Positions 46,872 through 58,334 of a stretch of DNA of 64,000 bases are shown here, in pieces. The notes beneath the pieces were generated by a model that had not been told where the DNA came from, searched no databases, and worked only from the letters and a program-made list of their open reading frames with translations. The position numbers and the translations under genes are program-made. The DNA is from Antitrichia curtipendula. Lineage: Eukaryota > Streptophyta > Bryopsida > Hypnales > Leucodontaceae. Location: positions 19,308,725-19,372,724 of the forward strand of contig OX579634.1 in assembly GCA_951230915.1 (NCBI GenBank), written 5' to 3'. Positions within the stretch are counted from its first letter, which is position 1; each line of letters starts with the position of its first letter.

Positions 46872-47844
46872 TTAACCCTTCATCGCATAAGGCTTATATG
46901 AATTCAAAAATAGCATTCATTTTGAAGTATTACAGATCTAAATGTCACTCAATTATAGAGATCTCAATCATACAATCTTGTCGTGTATGTGTTGTAGATG
47001 GCGTGAATCAAATTGGAGTCATTTGGCCATGTAGATTGCAAGATTATAATGTTATAGTGTTGAAAAAGGATGCTAAAATTTTCCTAGCAACACATTTAGA
47101 GGTGAAATTTGATTTCTAAGCCTACTCAAATGAAAAACCTTTAAACTATAAAGTGATTCAAAACTAACATAAAAACATATTGGTGGAAAAAAATATTGAT
47201 GAATTTTCTCATTGTGTCTACAATATGACTTTCAAATGTAAACCAAATAGCAAGAAAAGTTGCAAAAAACACATCTAAGGCTGAATCCCCCTTTACTAAA
47301 ATGCTTCTCAGTCACTCACAACTTCTTGGATTGATATGAAATTTTAGCCACACAAACTAGACTAGTATGTGCAACTTTTCCAAAAACAATTATTGGAAAT
47401 TGACACTATATGAAGAAGAAACAAGCCGCCAAAGTTCATTGTAATCCAAAAATATTGGGATTTTGAACTTCGAATTGCTCCCAAACATTCAAATCAACTT
47501 GGGTTGACATGAAAGTTTTATCACAATAACTAGACTTCAAGGGGAACATAATCCAACAAATTTTATTGAAAAAAAACTTTGGATGAAGGAGATTCAAGCC
47601 CACAAAGTTGCAGCCATCAAATGAAGTTTGGTGATCTCAAATTGAGCCTATGAACTTCAATTGTCTTCCAAGAAATCAGTACATCTTGGATTGATCTGAA
47701 AATTTCACCACACAAACTAGAAAAGAGAGTGCAACTTTTCCAACAAGTTTTATTGATTTCGGACATTGCAAAAGTTACAACACTTTGAATTGGACTTGAA
47801 ATTATGTGACCACTTCTTGGTCCCCTTAGGTGATGAAGGGTTAA
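46872..47844. mobile_element. TTAA-flanked element with CCCTTCATC termini
   Basis: TTAA at 46872-46875 and 47841-47844 encloses 965 bp, and the inverted ends are CCCTTCATCGCATAAGG and its near reverse complement (CCTTAGGTGATGAAGGG). The target site and the CCC start fit piggyBac, but the terminal sequence differs from the CCCCTAAAGG family. The right two thirds hold three diverged copies of a roughly 200-bp unit built on TTGGATTGATATGAAATTTT ... CACACAAACTAGA (starting near 47327, 47505 and 47687). It encodes no transposase. Confidence 0.7.
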
Positions 47845-47937
47845 GCAAAAGTATGTCGCATTTCTTAAATATTAGAAAGAATTGTTTTGAAGCTATATCC
47901 TTGTATTTCACAATCAAACAAACACTAAGGTAGGGGG

Positions 47938-48230
47938 CTGTTAAAGCAACCCTTTAAGAGCTGATTGCATTTTCAGGGAAGCTAAACTCCTTGAAACAAT
48001 TTTCAATAAATTTTACTAAAAAGAAAAATAGAATTGGCATCTAATCCAAGTCATTTCATATTTTTGGGACCTTTGTGGACTTAGTTACAAGTTTTTGAAG
48101 TTAAAATGCATTGGTTTCTAAAAGCGCCCCCCTCCTGAAATGTCCAACGTTGGTACATTGAAGAAAGTAAGATGTACCTTTGTGTTAGAGGTCACTTTTA
48201 GAGATAGGTTGCTTTTACAGACCCCTACCT
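47938..48230. mobile_element. 293-bp MITE with TA target site
   Basis: The left end AGGTAGGGGGCTGTTAAAGC and the right end on the other strand, AGGTAGGGGTCTGTAAAAGC, are inverted repeats that go on through AACC. TA flanks both sides (47936-47937, 48231-48232). This suits a Tc1/mariner-type (Stowaway-like) element, though a TA target is weak evidence alone. It lies only 93 bp from the preceding TTAA element. Confidence 0.75.
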
Positions 48231-48232
48231 TA

Positions 48233-50090
48233 TATCAATTTGAATGATGACAAGAAGCAAAGAACCCTCTAGAGCAAGAAATAAGAGAAGTAGTGGGAAT
48301 TAGTTTGAGCTACTGTTGTACAATTTCAAGATGGAGAAGTATTTAATTTCATTATTATGGCATCTCTACCTTTGTATTTGTGCATGTGAAGAAAAATATT
48401 CAACCAGAGTCCCTTTATAATGGTTCAATAATAGTGAGAGTAATAGGGGTTATCTTTGGAGCATCCCCACAACAGGGGGCCAAAGGCGCTCAAAGATAAC
48501 GGGTTTAGAAATTGCGGTCATTCTGGATTTCACACTCCTTGTCTTTCAAACACTTGACGAGTGGTCTAAGTTTTAGTGACTTTCAACTGGACTTTGCAAT
48601 GAGACTACTTTTCAAGTCTGAGAGTGTGAACATTGTGATGAGGAATTAATAGTGGCTAGCTCTTGTATTGTTTAATGTTAGAAAGTTTTTGTTCATGTAT
48701 TTGGAGGTAATTGAATATTTGACAAAGTATGGTATGTTTGTGTGTTTGATTTCCCCCCCTTAGAATCCAATTTTGGATGCATGCATGTAATGAATTAAAA
48801 TCACTATTATATGTTCAACTTTGAACAAAACCAACTCATGGCAAAAGCTAGAATCAATCACACTTCAATTACCATTGAGTTGGTGAAATCCTTTATTCTT
48901 TGTTGGATAGTCAGTTACAAAGTGGAATCAATACTCAGCTTTGAAGGTACTCCATAGAAGCCAAGTGGATTGTATGCAACTATAAATTGTTGTCATTCCA
49001 CAATGACACTAAGTTGAACAAGAATTTAAATGGAATTTTTTTTTTCATTTGCAAATTGAGCCTTTGGTGTTGCTAGTGTATCTAGAAAGAGGTTGAAGGT
49101 GAAACTCAAAGATTCATCATAGTGCAAATTTTTGTTCTTGAATTTTATAGAGAGTTTCCTATGATTTATCAATGACAAGTTGACATGTTTATTTGATAAA
49201 CTTTTGAGTTTTGGATCTAGGGCAAAAATAGGATAAATGTGAAAATCAATTATTTGTTAGGATGTGCCATTTTTATTATTGAATTTGTGCAAAGGTTTGT
49301 GGAAAGGTATTAGGATATGGCGGTGAGAAGTTTTAATGTTTGTTTGAGAGACTTTTGGCATTAGGGTTAAGGTGTGGGGAATTGCTTTTATTTGTTTTGC
49401 AATTGGGATCTTGAAAGCTAATCTTAAGATGAATGAACTAATTCTTGAGTTTTAAGATGGCTTAATTGATGAATATAGCATAGATAGTAACATCATCAAT
49501 GTTGTGTATTGATTGTTGGTGTGTATTGCTTTCTCAATTGGACCTACTTAAAATGTATTACCAAATGAAATGATCTAGTGTAATGATTGCCCAACAAAAA
49601 TTTACAATGTGGAAGTTATGTTTTTTCTAAAATAAAAAATAATTTAATTCAAACTTTTTTATTCTACAAATTTTTGAAATTCAATAACTTTCACATTGTA
49701 TGTCCAAATGCCATGAAACAAAGTCCGTGCATTCTCCTCATGGAGAGCTTTCCAACAGTAAAGTAAAACAACCCATTGTGGTGAGAATTAGGAGTTTGAC
49801 TTCATGTAGTTGTTGAAATTTTTCAATTTTTTTCCCATGATAGTACAAGTGTGAGAAACAATGAGAGCAATTGAAATTACCAAATAGAAGCCGCCTATTT
49901 GAATCTTCAAGTCACCTTAAATCAGCCCATTTTCATCCATTTGTCATTCATTTGAATTTAAATCTTGAAGGTTCGTTATTCATCTAAATATTCATCCCAA
50001 AATGGGGTCCTTCGTAGAGGTCCGGAATGGGAAAACGTCCGTAATGGGCTGTTTTACCTTAGAACGCTTTGGGCACCACCCACAGTAATT
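48233..50090. other. Intergenic, no gene seen
   Basis: Long AT-rich stretch with no frame above about 60 codons and no clear transposon ends. Composition turns GC-richer from 49990 as the EGF-protein promoter begins. Confidence 0.5.
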
Positions 50091-50232
50091 AAAAAATTAA
50101 AAAAAACCTTGCCCAGCCTTTTATGGGCTTGCCCTGCAAGGACGGAGACCGCCTGGTAAGGTGGCCGCCCTGTTGGAATTCGCCCTGCAACGAGCACGCC
50201 AGATACGAACCTACTCTGTAGGATCCCGCCCA

Positions 50233-50267
50233 GTAAGGAGTCGCCACTGTAAGTAGCGACTCCTTAC
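50233..50267. repeat. Perfect 12-bp hairpin upstream of the EGF-protein gene
   Basis: GTAAGGAGTCGC at 50233-50244 pairs exactly with GCGACTCCTTAC at 50256-50267 around an 11-base loop. It lies in a GC-rich stretch with many near-repeats of CCCTGCAA/GCCCTG. Its role is unknown. Confidence 0.85.
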
Positions 50268-50871
50268 CGAGTAAGTAGCCCACCGTGTCATCTGTAGGTC
50301 CGGTATCTAGGCCGCCCGGTATCAACCCCGTACCCACGCCATTTTCAACGCCTCCCGCCCTCCCCACTTCGACGAAAATCGCCTCAATTGCATCCACAGT
50401 GCGGAACTTACACCTGCACCCCCCTTCAATCCTGCATTCACTTCCTTCTCGCAGCTATGTAGTCGACGAAGATCGCTCTTCCCGGTCCTCCTCCCCAATC
50501 GCTCGCATTGTCCACACCCTTTTTCTCACACCAGACGACTTGCATTTCAGCTTTGAAAACACACCTCTCACTTCAAACTTGCGCACGCACGTGGGCCGCG
50601 CATTTTTCGCATCCAGAGATCGGAGGGAGCTTCCAGGTTCCTTTTCTCATGCAATGTGGATTCAGTTGCTGTCTGCGTGATTTCGAGTTCTTGGTTAGTC
50701 TGCGGGTTTACGGAGGTTTAGCGAGGATTTGGGGGGTTTGGAGCTCGGTTTTGGATGATTTTGATCACGTACGAGTTTGTATATGCGATTTGAGGTGGAG
50801 TGTGGGTCAAGTCGGTTCAAATTATGTACGAATCAACTGGAATCGTCTGAATTTGCGAGATGTCTTTGAAT

Positions 50872-51507
50872 ACTAACCCTAGAGGTAGAATTGGGGGTAT
50901 TGTGGTATGCGGTATTTTCTTGAACTTAACTGAACTGCTTGAAGATGTTGTTTGAATGTTTTGAGAATATTTAGGTTTGGAAATGGTGGTAGGGCGGGCA
51001 TCAGGGGATTGCATTGGGTTTGAAATGGTTTAGGAGTTTGGGTTAGAATGGTTTGGTTTTCTGTTTATTTTGGTTTACATGTCCGGGATGGTAGATTTAT
51101 GCCTGGGTTTTGAGGGTGGTTCTTACAGTTCACGGTTCTTGTTGATGTGTTGGCAGCGTTGAATTTTCACGATAAGACTTTGTTGAAATACTAACCCTAA
51201 AGGTAGAATTGACGAGTAATGTGGTCTGCGGTGTTTTCTTTCCTGAACTGAACTGCTTGAAGAATTTTTTTTGCATGTTTTGAGAATTTTTAGGTTTGGA
51301 TATGGCTGTAGGGCGGGCTTGAGGGGTTTGCCTTGGGGTTTGAAATGGTGTAGGAGTTTGGGCCAGAATGGGTTTGGTTTTCTGATGGTTCTGGTGTATT
51401 TGTTTGGGATGGTAGATTTATGCCTGGGTTTGAGGGTGGTTCTTGCAGCTCACGGTTCTTGTTGATGTGTTGGCAGCGTTGGATTCTCACGATGAGGTTC
51501 AGCTCTC
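50872..51507 (+). repeat. 318-bp tandem duplication of the EGF-gene leader
   Basis: Copy A is 50872-51189 and copy B 51190-51507, aligned from ACTAACCCTA to the TGTTGGCAGCGTTG...CACGAT segment with scattered differences. Each copy carries a telo-box-like AACCCTA, a T-rich segment and the 3' splice-like end TTGATGTGTTGGCAG. Only copy B has ATGAGG at the end (ATAAGA in copy A), and this ATG is the chosen start of the protein. The duplication therefore probably doubles a leader intron and its acceptor. Confidence 0.85.
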
Positions 51508-53562
51508 GGAACCAGTGGTTTCTGGTGCTCCTTTTGTTAGCTCAGACCGTGGTCTTTACTAGCACGCAAGAAGCGGAATGTACTGGCGTTATGATCGAAA
51601 AATGCAAAACTCGCACTTGCGATGCTGCGAACACCTGCAAGTGTCCTACAGGTGTCTATAATTTTTACGGGTAAGAAGGCTTCTTGTTGCTTTATCAATC
51701 TTCCATGCCTCCGCAGTCAGTGATCACTGCTTCGAATAAGTTAGAGGATACTACCTCCATCACTTTAAGCATGTTAATCAATTTGCGGTGGTGTGATGAT
51801 TGGAAGGTCCGTGTAGAGCTGTGGAGAGATCACTGTGGGTGCAAGAGTCAAACTTCTGTTACTATGTATGAATTCCTTATTCAATTTCAAAGCGAGGTTG
51901 TAGAACACTATAAGTGACTGTAGGCAACTCGCTTTCCGTTCAATATCAGTGGTCACAGACATTTAGCCAAGTCATGCTTACACCACTTGCTAATGAATCC
52001 AACAAAGTTGAAGAGAGAAGTTGTTGGTAACAGAGGGACAGTATAAGGGACAGAATCAGGTCCCTACTGCTTGTATGTGGGTGGAAATTACTAGTAGACC
52101 ATCTTGAACATCTTTTGGATTTTGAATATTTTGGAAATTTTTGATGGAACCAAATTGTTTTGTACGAAGCTTAGATTGTGGTGTGCGCTAATTATTGTAT
52201 CTTTCATTGACCAAGAATTGTCATTGTTTGCAGAGGGGTATATTGTGATCAGCCGGCCCATTACTGCGCTAATACCAGTTTCTACTGTTTGGACAACGAT
52301 GGCAACACCACTTGTGTCACGATGGCTGATGGAAATCCGACATGTAGCTGCCACCTTGGATATGCTGGTGCGAAGTGTGAGATCGTTGGCACTCCTTGTG
52401 GAGTAGGTTACTGCTACAACAACGCAACTTGTCTGAATGGAGCGACCTGTGATTGCCTACCCGATTGGAAAGGAAATGCCAACTGCTCCTTAGCTACTCC
52501 TGCCGGCGGCGATTCCGGTGGTTCCAGCATCAAGGTGCGTTGCTAACTCACTCATATCTCCTTCTCACGGCTCTCTAATATCGCATTTCCTTAGATACGT
52601 CCCGACGTTTACGCTTATGATTGGACAACTTCCATATGTCTCTTTCTAAACACGTGCGACAGTTTTTGGGTCCTAATTATGTGACATGAAAGAGTTCTAA
52701 GAGTAGGAGCTAATTTCTCAGCAATATTTCTGTGGCCTATTGCCATGAAATTTGCTGCTATGAAATTCTGAGACCAAATGGTCAAAAGTGGCTTCTTCGA
52801 GCTATAGCAGTTGAAAAAGTCATTTAGGGAAACTTCAAGGAAGCCTCAAGGTAACCAAATTTACCAATAGAAAGAAGAATGATACCCTACATTTTTGAAC
52901 GATAGCAATATGATTTGAATGTTACTGCAATCAACTACTTCAATTTCATTTAAAAAAAAAGAAATTTTAGCTCGGTTACTTAGGGGTTAATTATTGCTTA
53001 TTGTCCTTGTAAGTTGTAACACTTGCGTGAACTGTGGTGAATTATTGGATTCTGCAATTTATTACAGCATCTAATGTAGGGACCTGGCGTTCTAGTAAGT
53101 TATTAAGAAGCTCAGTTTGAGACCCAACTAAAAGAAACGTAGAAGGGAATCGTTTGTCTTCACTGAGTTATATGTTGTAATGAAGATGAAACTCAAAATC
53201 TGAAGTTTATCTTTCCAGAGGAGGTTTGACATAGAGCAGGTTTGACAAGGCGCATTGTTATGTTTTATTTATTTATTTTTATCTTTGTGTCCAGTTTTTG
53301 TTCTTAACATCATCTGGACACTTTGGGTGGGGATGTGCAGTGGTGGGCTGGTTTCCTTATTGCAGGTGCAGTCGCGGCTGCAGTGTCTGTAGGAATTGTT
53401 TTCGGCGTGAAAAAATATAAGGAAAGAACGGAGGGTGCCGATCGCTTCAACGAGCTGAAGAAGTCACAAATGAGGGCCAGAGCCGACTCGGATGATGAGT
53501 ATGACAGTGACCCTTATGAAGATGAAGTCCACGCCAAGAATTCCACGACCCCACAACCATAG
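51492..53562 (+). CDS. Secretory EGF-like single-pass membrane protein, 3 exons
   Basis: Exons 51492-51670, 52234-52534 and 53341-53562 join to 702 nt, 233 residues. A signal peptide (WFLVLLLLAQTVVFTSTQ) is followed by a Cys-rich ectodomain of about 130 residues with one clear EGF-like unit (CSCHLGYAGAKCE) and partial ones (CDCLPDWKGNANC). Next come a Gly/Ser stalk, a transmembrane helix in exon 3 (FLIAGAVAAAVSVGIVFGV) and an acidic cytosolic tail with a KKYKER stop-transfer signal and the DDEYDSDPYEDE cluster. It should sit in the plasma or endomembrane with the EGF part outside. There is no kinase domain, so it is not a wall-associated kinase. An in-frame upstream ATG at 51420 would add 24 residues ahead of the signal peptide; the ATG at 51492 is preferred. 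The function is unknown. Confidence 0.85.
52660..52990. mobile_element. Possible eroded TTAA element in EGF-gene intron 2
   Basis: The right side ends TTACTTAGGGGTTAA at 52976-52990, like the family terminus. The left end is not recognisable, and the interior lacks clear similarity to the intact copies. It is a weak call based on one terminus. Confidence 0.3.
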
Positions 53563-55100
53563 TGTCTTCTCTCTACTGGACTTACATTAAAAAAATAGAC
53601 CAGTTTAGACAGCAATGTGAGTTTCCAACCCGCTTGATGCAGTATAATATCATGCTGCATACAGCTCCTTTCTCACATTTACAGACATACCACTTCCGAA
53701 ATAGGTTTGCCAAGTACTGTACTCTACATTCGTTCAGTGCTTCAGTCCACAGGTTCATGTTCTTGTTGATTTCAACTATTTATGATTTTGATTTGTTTCA
53801 GTGTTGAAATTCTGCCATTGATAATGATTGGATTGCTGTTCGGGTTGATTGGTGTTGTCGCCTTATGATACCTAGTTTTAACATGTGAGGGATAAGCTTT
53901 GTGCTTTAGGTTTTTTCATTTTATTTGGTCTAATAGTGGTTCTTTGACAAGGTTACGTACAGAACCTCACAGTACTGGAACCATGATTTCAAACTTTGCA
54001 TTCAAAGCGCCTCGCCAAATCAAATACATAGCTCAATAACTTTGAAAGGATCAGCTTGTGGATACCACACCTAAAATTTTCCTAAGAAGGCAGGGTTAGA
54101 GCTTGACTGCTCATACTAAAAGAGTAGGTTGGCAGGTGTAAGACCCTCTTCTCAATTGTGTCCTTATCTACATCTTTGCAATGTTCAATTCAACCCTTGA
54201 AATGTTGGATAGATGTAGGTACGGACACTATGTATATGCCTTCTTTAATTGTGCAGTGAGCAAAGATTCATCTGTGTATGGAGAAACAAATTTTAGTAAG
54301 TTAACTAAGAAAATGTTGGAAATGAAGTTAATTTTATGTTCCAAAAATCTCTCTGTGATTTGGTGCCTCTAGTCAAAAGTTATAGGCAAAGATTAGTAAT
54401 GGTTAGGAAAAAACATTTTCATAGCTCCTCTTTGAACTTTGTCTATATTTCTTGATTGGAGGATTTGCATTGCAATATTCAACTCCAGTGTTCAACCCAA
54501 ATTGGTTTTCCACATTTTCTTAATTTGAAAAAATTCTGAATTTTTAAAATTTTAAGTCTTTTGCTTGAGGATTTAACTCCAAGTGAGTTTTGTTATATCA
54601 AGCTTCCCCTATGAGAAATCCCTCTTCGTTGGACGTAATGATCTCCTTTGTTGGATTCTTCAATTGCCTACAATAAGCCTCCTTATTCCAAAACCAGTAA
54701 CTATACTACAACAATCTAACCTTATAGCACTAGTTGGCTTGTAGAGTGAGGTCCTACTAAACTTGGGGGCACATTGCTCTCTAGTTGGAGTGACAATCAA
54801 GGTGTGGGTAAAGGAAGATATAACACTATTGCAACATTGTAGTCAAGGTCTTTCTATAAGGTGGAAGTGGTGGTTGTTGTCTACTTAAGGTCATCGACCT
54901 AAAACATTGTTTGGGGATGCATTCTTCATTTTGGGGTGCATTTTTCATTTCTACATTGATCTTAAAAGTCATCCATTGGCTACTTTTGGGCCTCCATTTC
55001 CTTTGTCCTTACAAGGTTAACCTTAGGTGACTACCTCATTAATAGGTCTCATCCTTTCAACGTTGATCCTATAATAACTATCTACTGAAAAGAGGAGAAC
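53563..55100. other. 3' flank of the EGF gene and intergenic DNA
   Basis: The first 300-400 bases are the likely 3' untranslated region. The rest is AT-rich with no supported feature. Confidence 0.45.
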
Positions 55101-55119
55101 ATGCCAGGTTTTCAATACA

Positions 55120-55410
55120 TGGTTCCCCCCCCCCACAAAAAAAATCAGGAGCCGTTGGATGGGGGGGGGGGGGATTCCACCTCCCCTCAACAAAAAAATC
55201 AAGAGCCATTGGATCTGGATACAAATTTGGATACGGATACGAGCATACATACAAATACAGATACATATACAAAAGGTAGAATACATATACGACAGAATAC
55301 AAATTTATCCCATAATGTTTGCATCTCCCCACCCCCTTGAAAATTACAAGAGGGGACGGGGAGGGTTGGGGGAGGGGACGGGGAGGGTTGGGGGAGGGGG
55401 GGGGGATTTG
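55120..55410. repeat. Homopolymer and G-rich tandem repeats
   Basis: A C10 run (55124-55134) and a G14 run (55158-55172) border two copies of a 25-base unit, AAAAAAATCAGGAGCCGTTG and AAAAAAATCAAGAGCCATTG. At 55351-55406 a 28-base unit, AGAGGGGACGGGGAGGGTTG plus GGGG, is repeated, with multiple GGGG tracts that could form G-quadruplexes. A GGATACGGATACGAGCATAC-type dinucleotide-like run lies at 55216-55290. No gene is supported. Confidence 0.75.
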
Positions 55411-55969
55411 GAAAAAATTAATTTTTAATTCACCCCCCCATTCCTCCCAAAATTAAAATTTTAAAACTTTTTGGGATGGAGGAGGAAGGGGTGAATTAAA
55501 AACTATATTTTTTGAAAATGGTGCATAGTTATTACTATGCATTCAAAAGACATGATTATCACTATAACAAGGTGGACTAAAAATGTCCAACGAGTATTCT
55601 TGATTTTTTTTTTTAAAGAAATGATTCACAAGTTACTAAAAAGGATGATTTCCATTGTGACCTGTCCGGAGTTCCAAAGATTAACTTAAGATTGATTTGG
55701 GAGTTTAAACACCAAGATCTAACTGGAGTTTATGAGGATGGAAAAACTGCATCTTCAAGACCTGATTGCCACTGTGAAGAAGATAAAATAACTTCAAGTG
55801 AATAGGCAGACTATTTTTAGTACAAAAATAGTGAAATTAGGTTGTCTCTCACTAATTTCTTGACACTCTACACTATATAAATATGTATTGCCATAGGTTG
55901 ATACATTGGTTCACAGGGTTGATGAATTTCAACGTCCGGCTCAAAATCGCGTCCAAAAATTGGACGTTC

Positions 55970-56085
55970 GGACCTCAACGTCTAACATCTGATCTGGCGG
56001 ATGGGTGGGTGGCCAAGCGGCCGTCCGGACCTCAACGTTCGGCATCTGACCTAGCGGATGAGTAAACGGCCAAGTGGACGGGCCT
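55970..56085. repeat. 57-bp tandem repeat, two copies
   Basis: Units start at 55970 and 56027 (GGACCTCAACGTCTAACATC and GGACCTCAACGTTCGGCATC), sharing GGCGGATG/AGCGGATG and CGGCCAAG blocks. The region is GC-rich relative to its surroundings and keeps a frame open, but no protein is recognisable. Confidence 0.8.
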
Positions 56086-56699
56086 GGCGGATGCTGAGGT
56101 CTACTTGTCACAGGATGTTCAGGGACCTTGCATCCACGGACGTCCAAATGTCCAGACAACCCTATTGGTTCATGACCCAGGTTTAGCAAGTCACATGCGC
56201 TTCCATGTGGACAACCAGCAAGTCATGCACTTCTGAGTAAGGCAACCTAAAGTAGAGACACCTATACCCAACCAGGGTCCCATACCCGACAAATAGGGCA
56301 CCAATATTTTGGGCCAGGGGAGGGTGTGATTTGTGGTTGTAATGAGGTTCCAAGCAGGACCACTGAAAAATCTGTGCGTAGTGCTTTAGGAATGCCAAGT
56401 GTATTGATAATGATAATATGTCATCACACATGCATGTGCTTTTTCAATGCAGAAGTGAACAGGTAGTATGCTCTTCAAAAGTGGAATTGAAGAACTCTAC
56501 AAACTGACTATGGGTTCAGCCTACATTTGGACTCCCAAAAATCACAATAATTCCAGTTTTGGAAATAAAATTACTTAAAAATTGCAGTCTCCGTATTTCC
56601 AATCCTTCTACAGGGAAAAAACATGCATCCCCTCACACTGCTCATCATGTGCTCGAAAACAACTTAGATGATCGGGTATGGGTGTCTCCACCTTAATTG

Positions 56700-57639
56700 T
56701 TAACCCCTAAAGTTCCGTGACTATGTTTTCACTGAAAACGCTCAAGAACTGCCGTTTTTAGTACAAGTACCAAATTTTTGAAAAAGCTTTTTTTGACTTA
56801 TGTAACCGTAGGATCTTGTAGTATGCTGACTTGAGAATATGTGGCAAAAATTTCAGAAATTTCCACCACGTGGATTGCAAGATATAAGCATTCAAAATCA
56901 CTGAAATCGTTTTTTGACCCCTGCAAAAAACCGGGCAGCTGCACTTCAAAAGCTCACTTTTCTATGAAAAAATGTCCAAAATGGTGGTGCTTCTTTGGAT
57001 TCTTTTTCCTAAACAAGTTGGCTACATGCTTGAAAAATTTCACATCATTTGGAATTGTACAACATGTAGGAAAAAAATAGTAAGTAGAATGAAGTAGAGA
57101 ATGATTCAAAATACTAAATTGTTAAGAATTTAGATATGAAATTGAAAAATGCCAATCCCAATGGTTGAAATGTTGTATTAAACAATCTACATCCTATGAT
57201 TTTATTTTTTTCAAAAAATATTGAAAATTGAGTAAGATAAAAGACTTCAAAGTTTATTTTAGAGTAGAGATTCCAAAACTGCCCGCAAACTAAAACTCCT
57301 CATAACTTTTGACTCATTGGTCAAAATGGAATGATTAAAAGCTTTCCACGTATAGATAGCTCTGGAAAACCAGTTTCAAATTTTTGTTTCTGAAAAAGGT
57401 GATTTTTTCTGATCTGCCCTAACTGCCCGGCTGAGAAAAAAAGTAACATATTAGGCCATAACTTTTGACTCGTATTTCCAAATGTCATAAAATTTAGTTC
57501 AAATGAAAGGTACTCCTCGTCCACAACTTCTATTAAAATTTCAGCCTCAAACTTGTAAATCTCTGGCCACATGTACCTGCCCAGTTTTTTTATGTTGCCA
57601 AATTCTGCAGGCTGGTATCCCAATTCCTTTATGGGTTAA
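56700..57639 (+). mobile_element. TTAA-flanked piggyBac-like MITE, second full copy
   Basis: TTAA at 56700-56703 and 57636-57639. The inverted ends are CCCCTAAAG and CCCATAAAGG, the right one with a single change. Over 940 bp it follows 17104-18046 block for block and in the same orientation, with moderate divergence. It has no coding capacity for a transposase. It lies just upstream of the LpxK leader. Confidence 0.8.
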
Positions 57640-58334
57640 GGTATCCCAATTTCACTATTTTGTGTAGATTCGTTGCAAGTCAATGGCAATTTTGAGCCCA
57701 GTGTGGCTGGGCCTCAAAACTTCCTCTGTAGTTCTGTCGATTCAAAGCCTCATCCTCCTTTGGTCCAGGGTCCATAAATGCTTTGCAACGAGACTCAGCA
57801 AAATTGGGGTGAACTATCGTACAGAACATCTGCTCTCATGTCTGTCTGGCTCCAGATGTTGCAGTTCGCTGAGGCATGATTTCCTTGAATGTGATCTGAA
57901 TGTCTGGCTCTAAATTCGACTCTCCATTCACCTTCGAATTGCTTGATGGAGCACTGGGCATGATTGCTTCCTCTTCGATTTCCACTCTCTCCGCTGGCAG
58001 ATGGATCCCACTCGACGCTTCAACATGTTGGTGAAATCGCGTGGTTGTTTGCCCATGGAGTCGCTGCAGTGGAAAAGGAATGGAGCGGAAACAGAGGGCC
58101 GAGCTCGATTCTGCGAGGTTGAACAGAAGTGCCGTGAGAATCACATGAGCTTCGGACACCGTGGTTGACTGTCTGAAGGGATTAAATTTTGTGGGGATTC
58201 TTCAGACGGTGGATTATTGTGAAGCTTGAGGTTTAGGGTTTAAGGGTTTAGGGTTTGAGCAGTCTTGGCACCATCGCTAGTACTGGGATTGGTGTGATCG
58301 TTTGCTTTTGGCGAGGTTTGGTTTTGCACCGATC
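57640..58334 (+). promoter_or_regulatory. LpxK promoter and leader with tandem telo-boxes
   Basis: GC-richer DNA. Two TTAGGGTT telo-boxes (minus-strand AACCCTAA) lie at 58233-58240 and 58248-58255, about 80-100 bases before the LpxK ATG. A 107-codon minus-strand frame (58159-57836) overlaps this region; it has no recognisable content, but I cannot exclude that it is the first exon of a divergent gene. Confidence 0.5.

Noticed and set aside
50285..50876. 131- and 122-codon frames upstream of the EGF gene
   Set aside because: Two different frames overlap in the GC-rich promoter and leader; the products have no domain or family look.
57836..58159. 107-codon minus-strand frame in the LpxK promoter
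   Set aside because: No recognisable domain and no partner exon found; kept only as a remark in the promoter entry.
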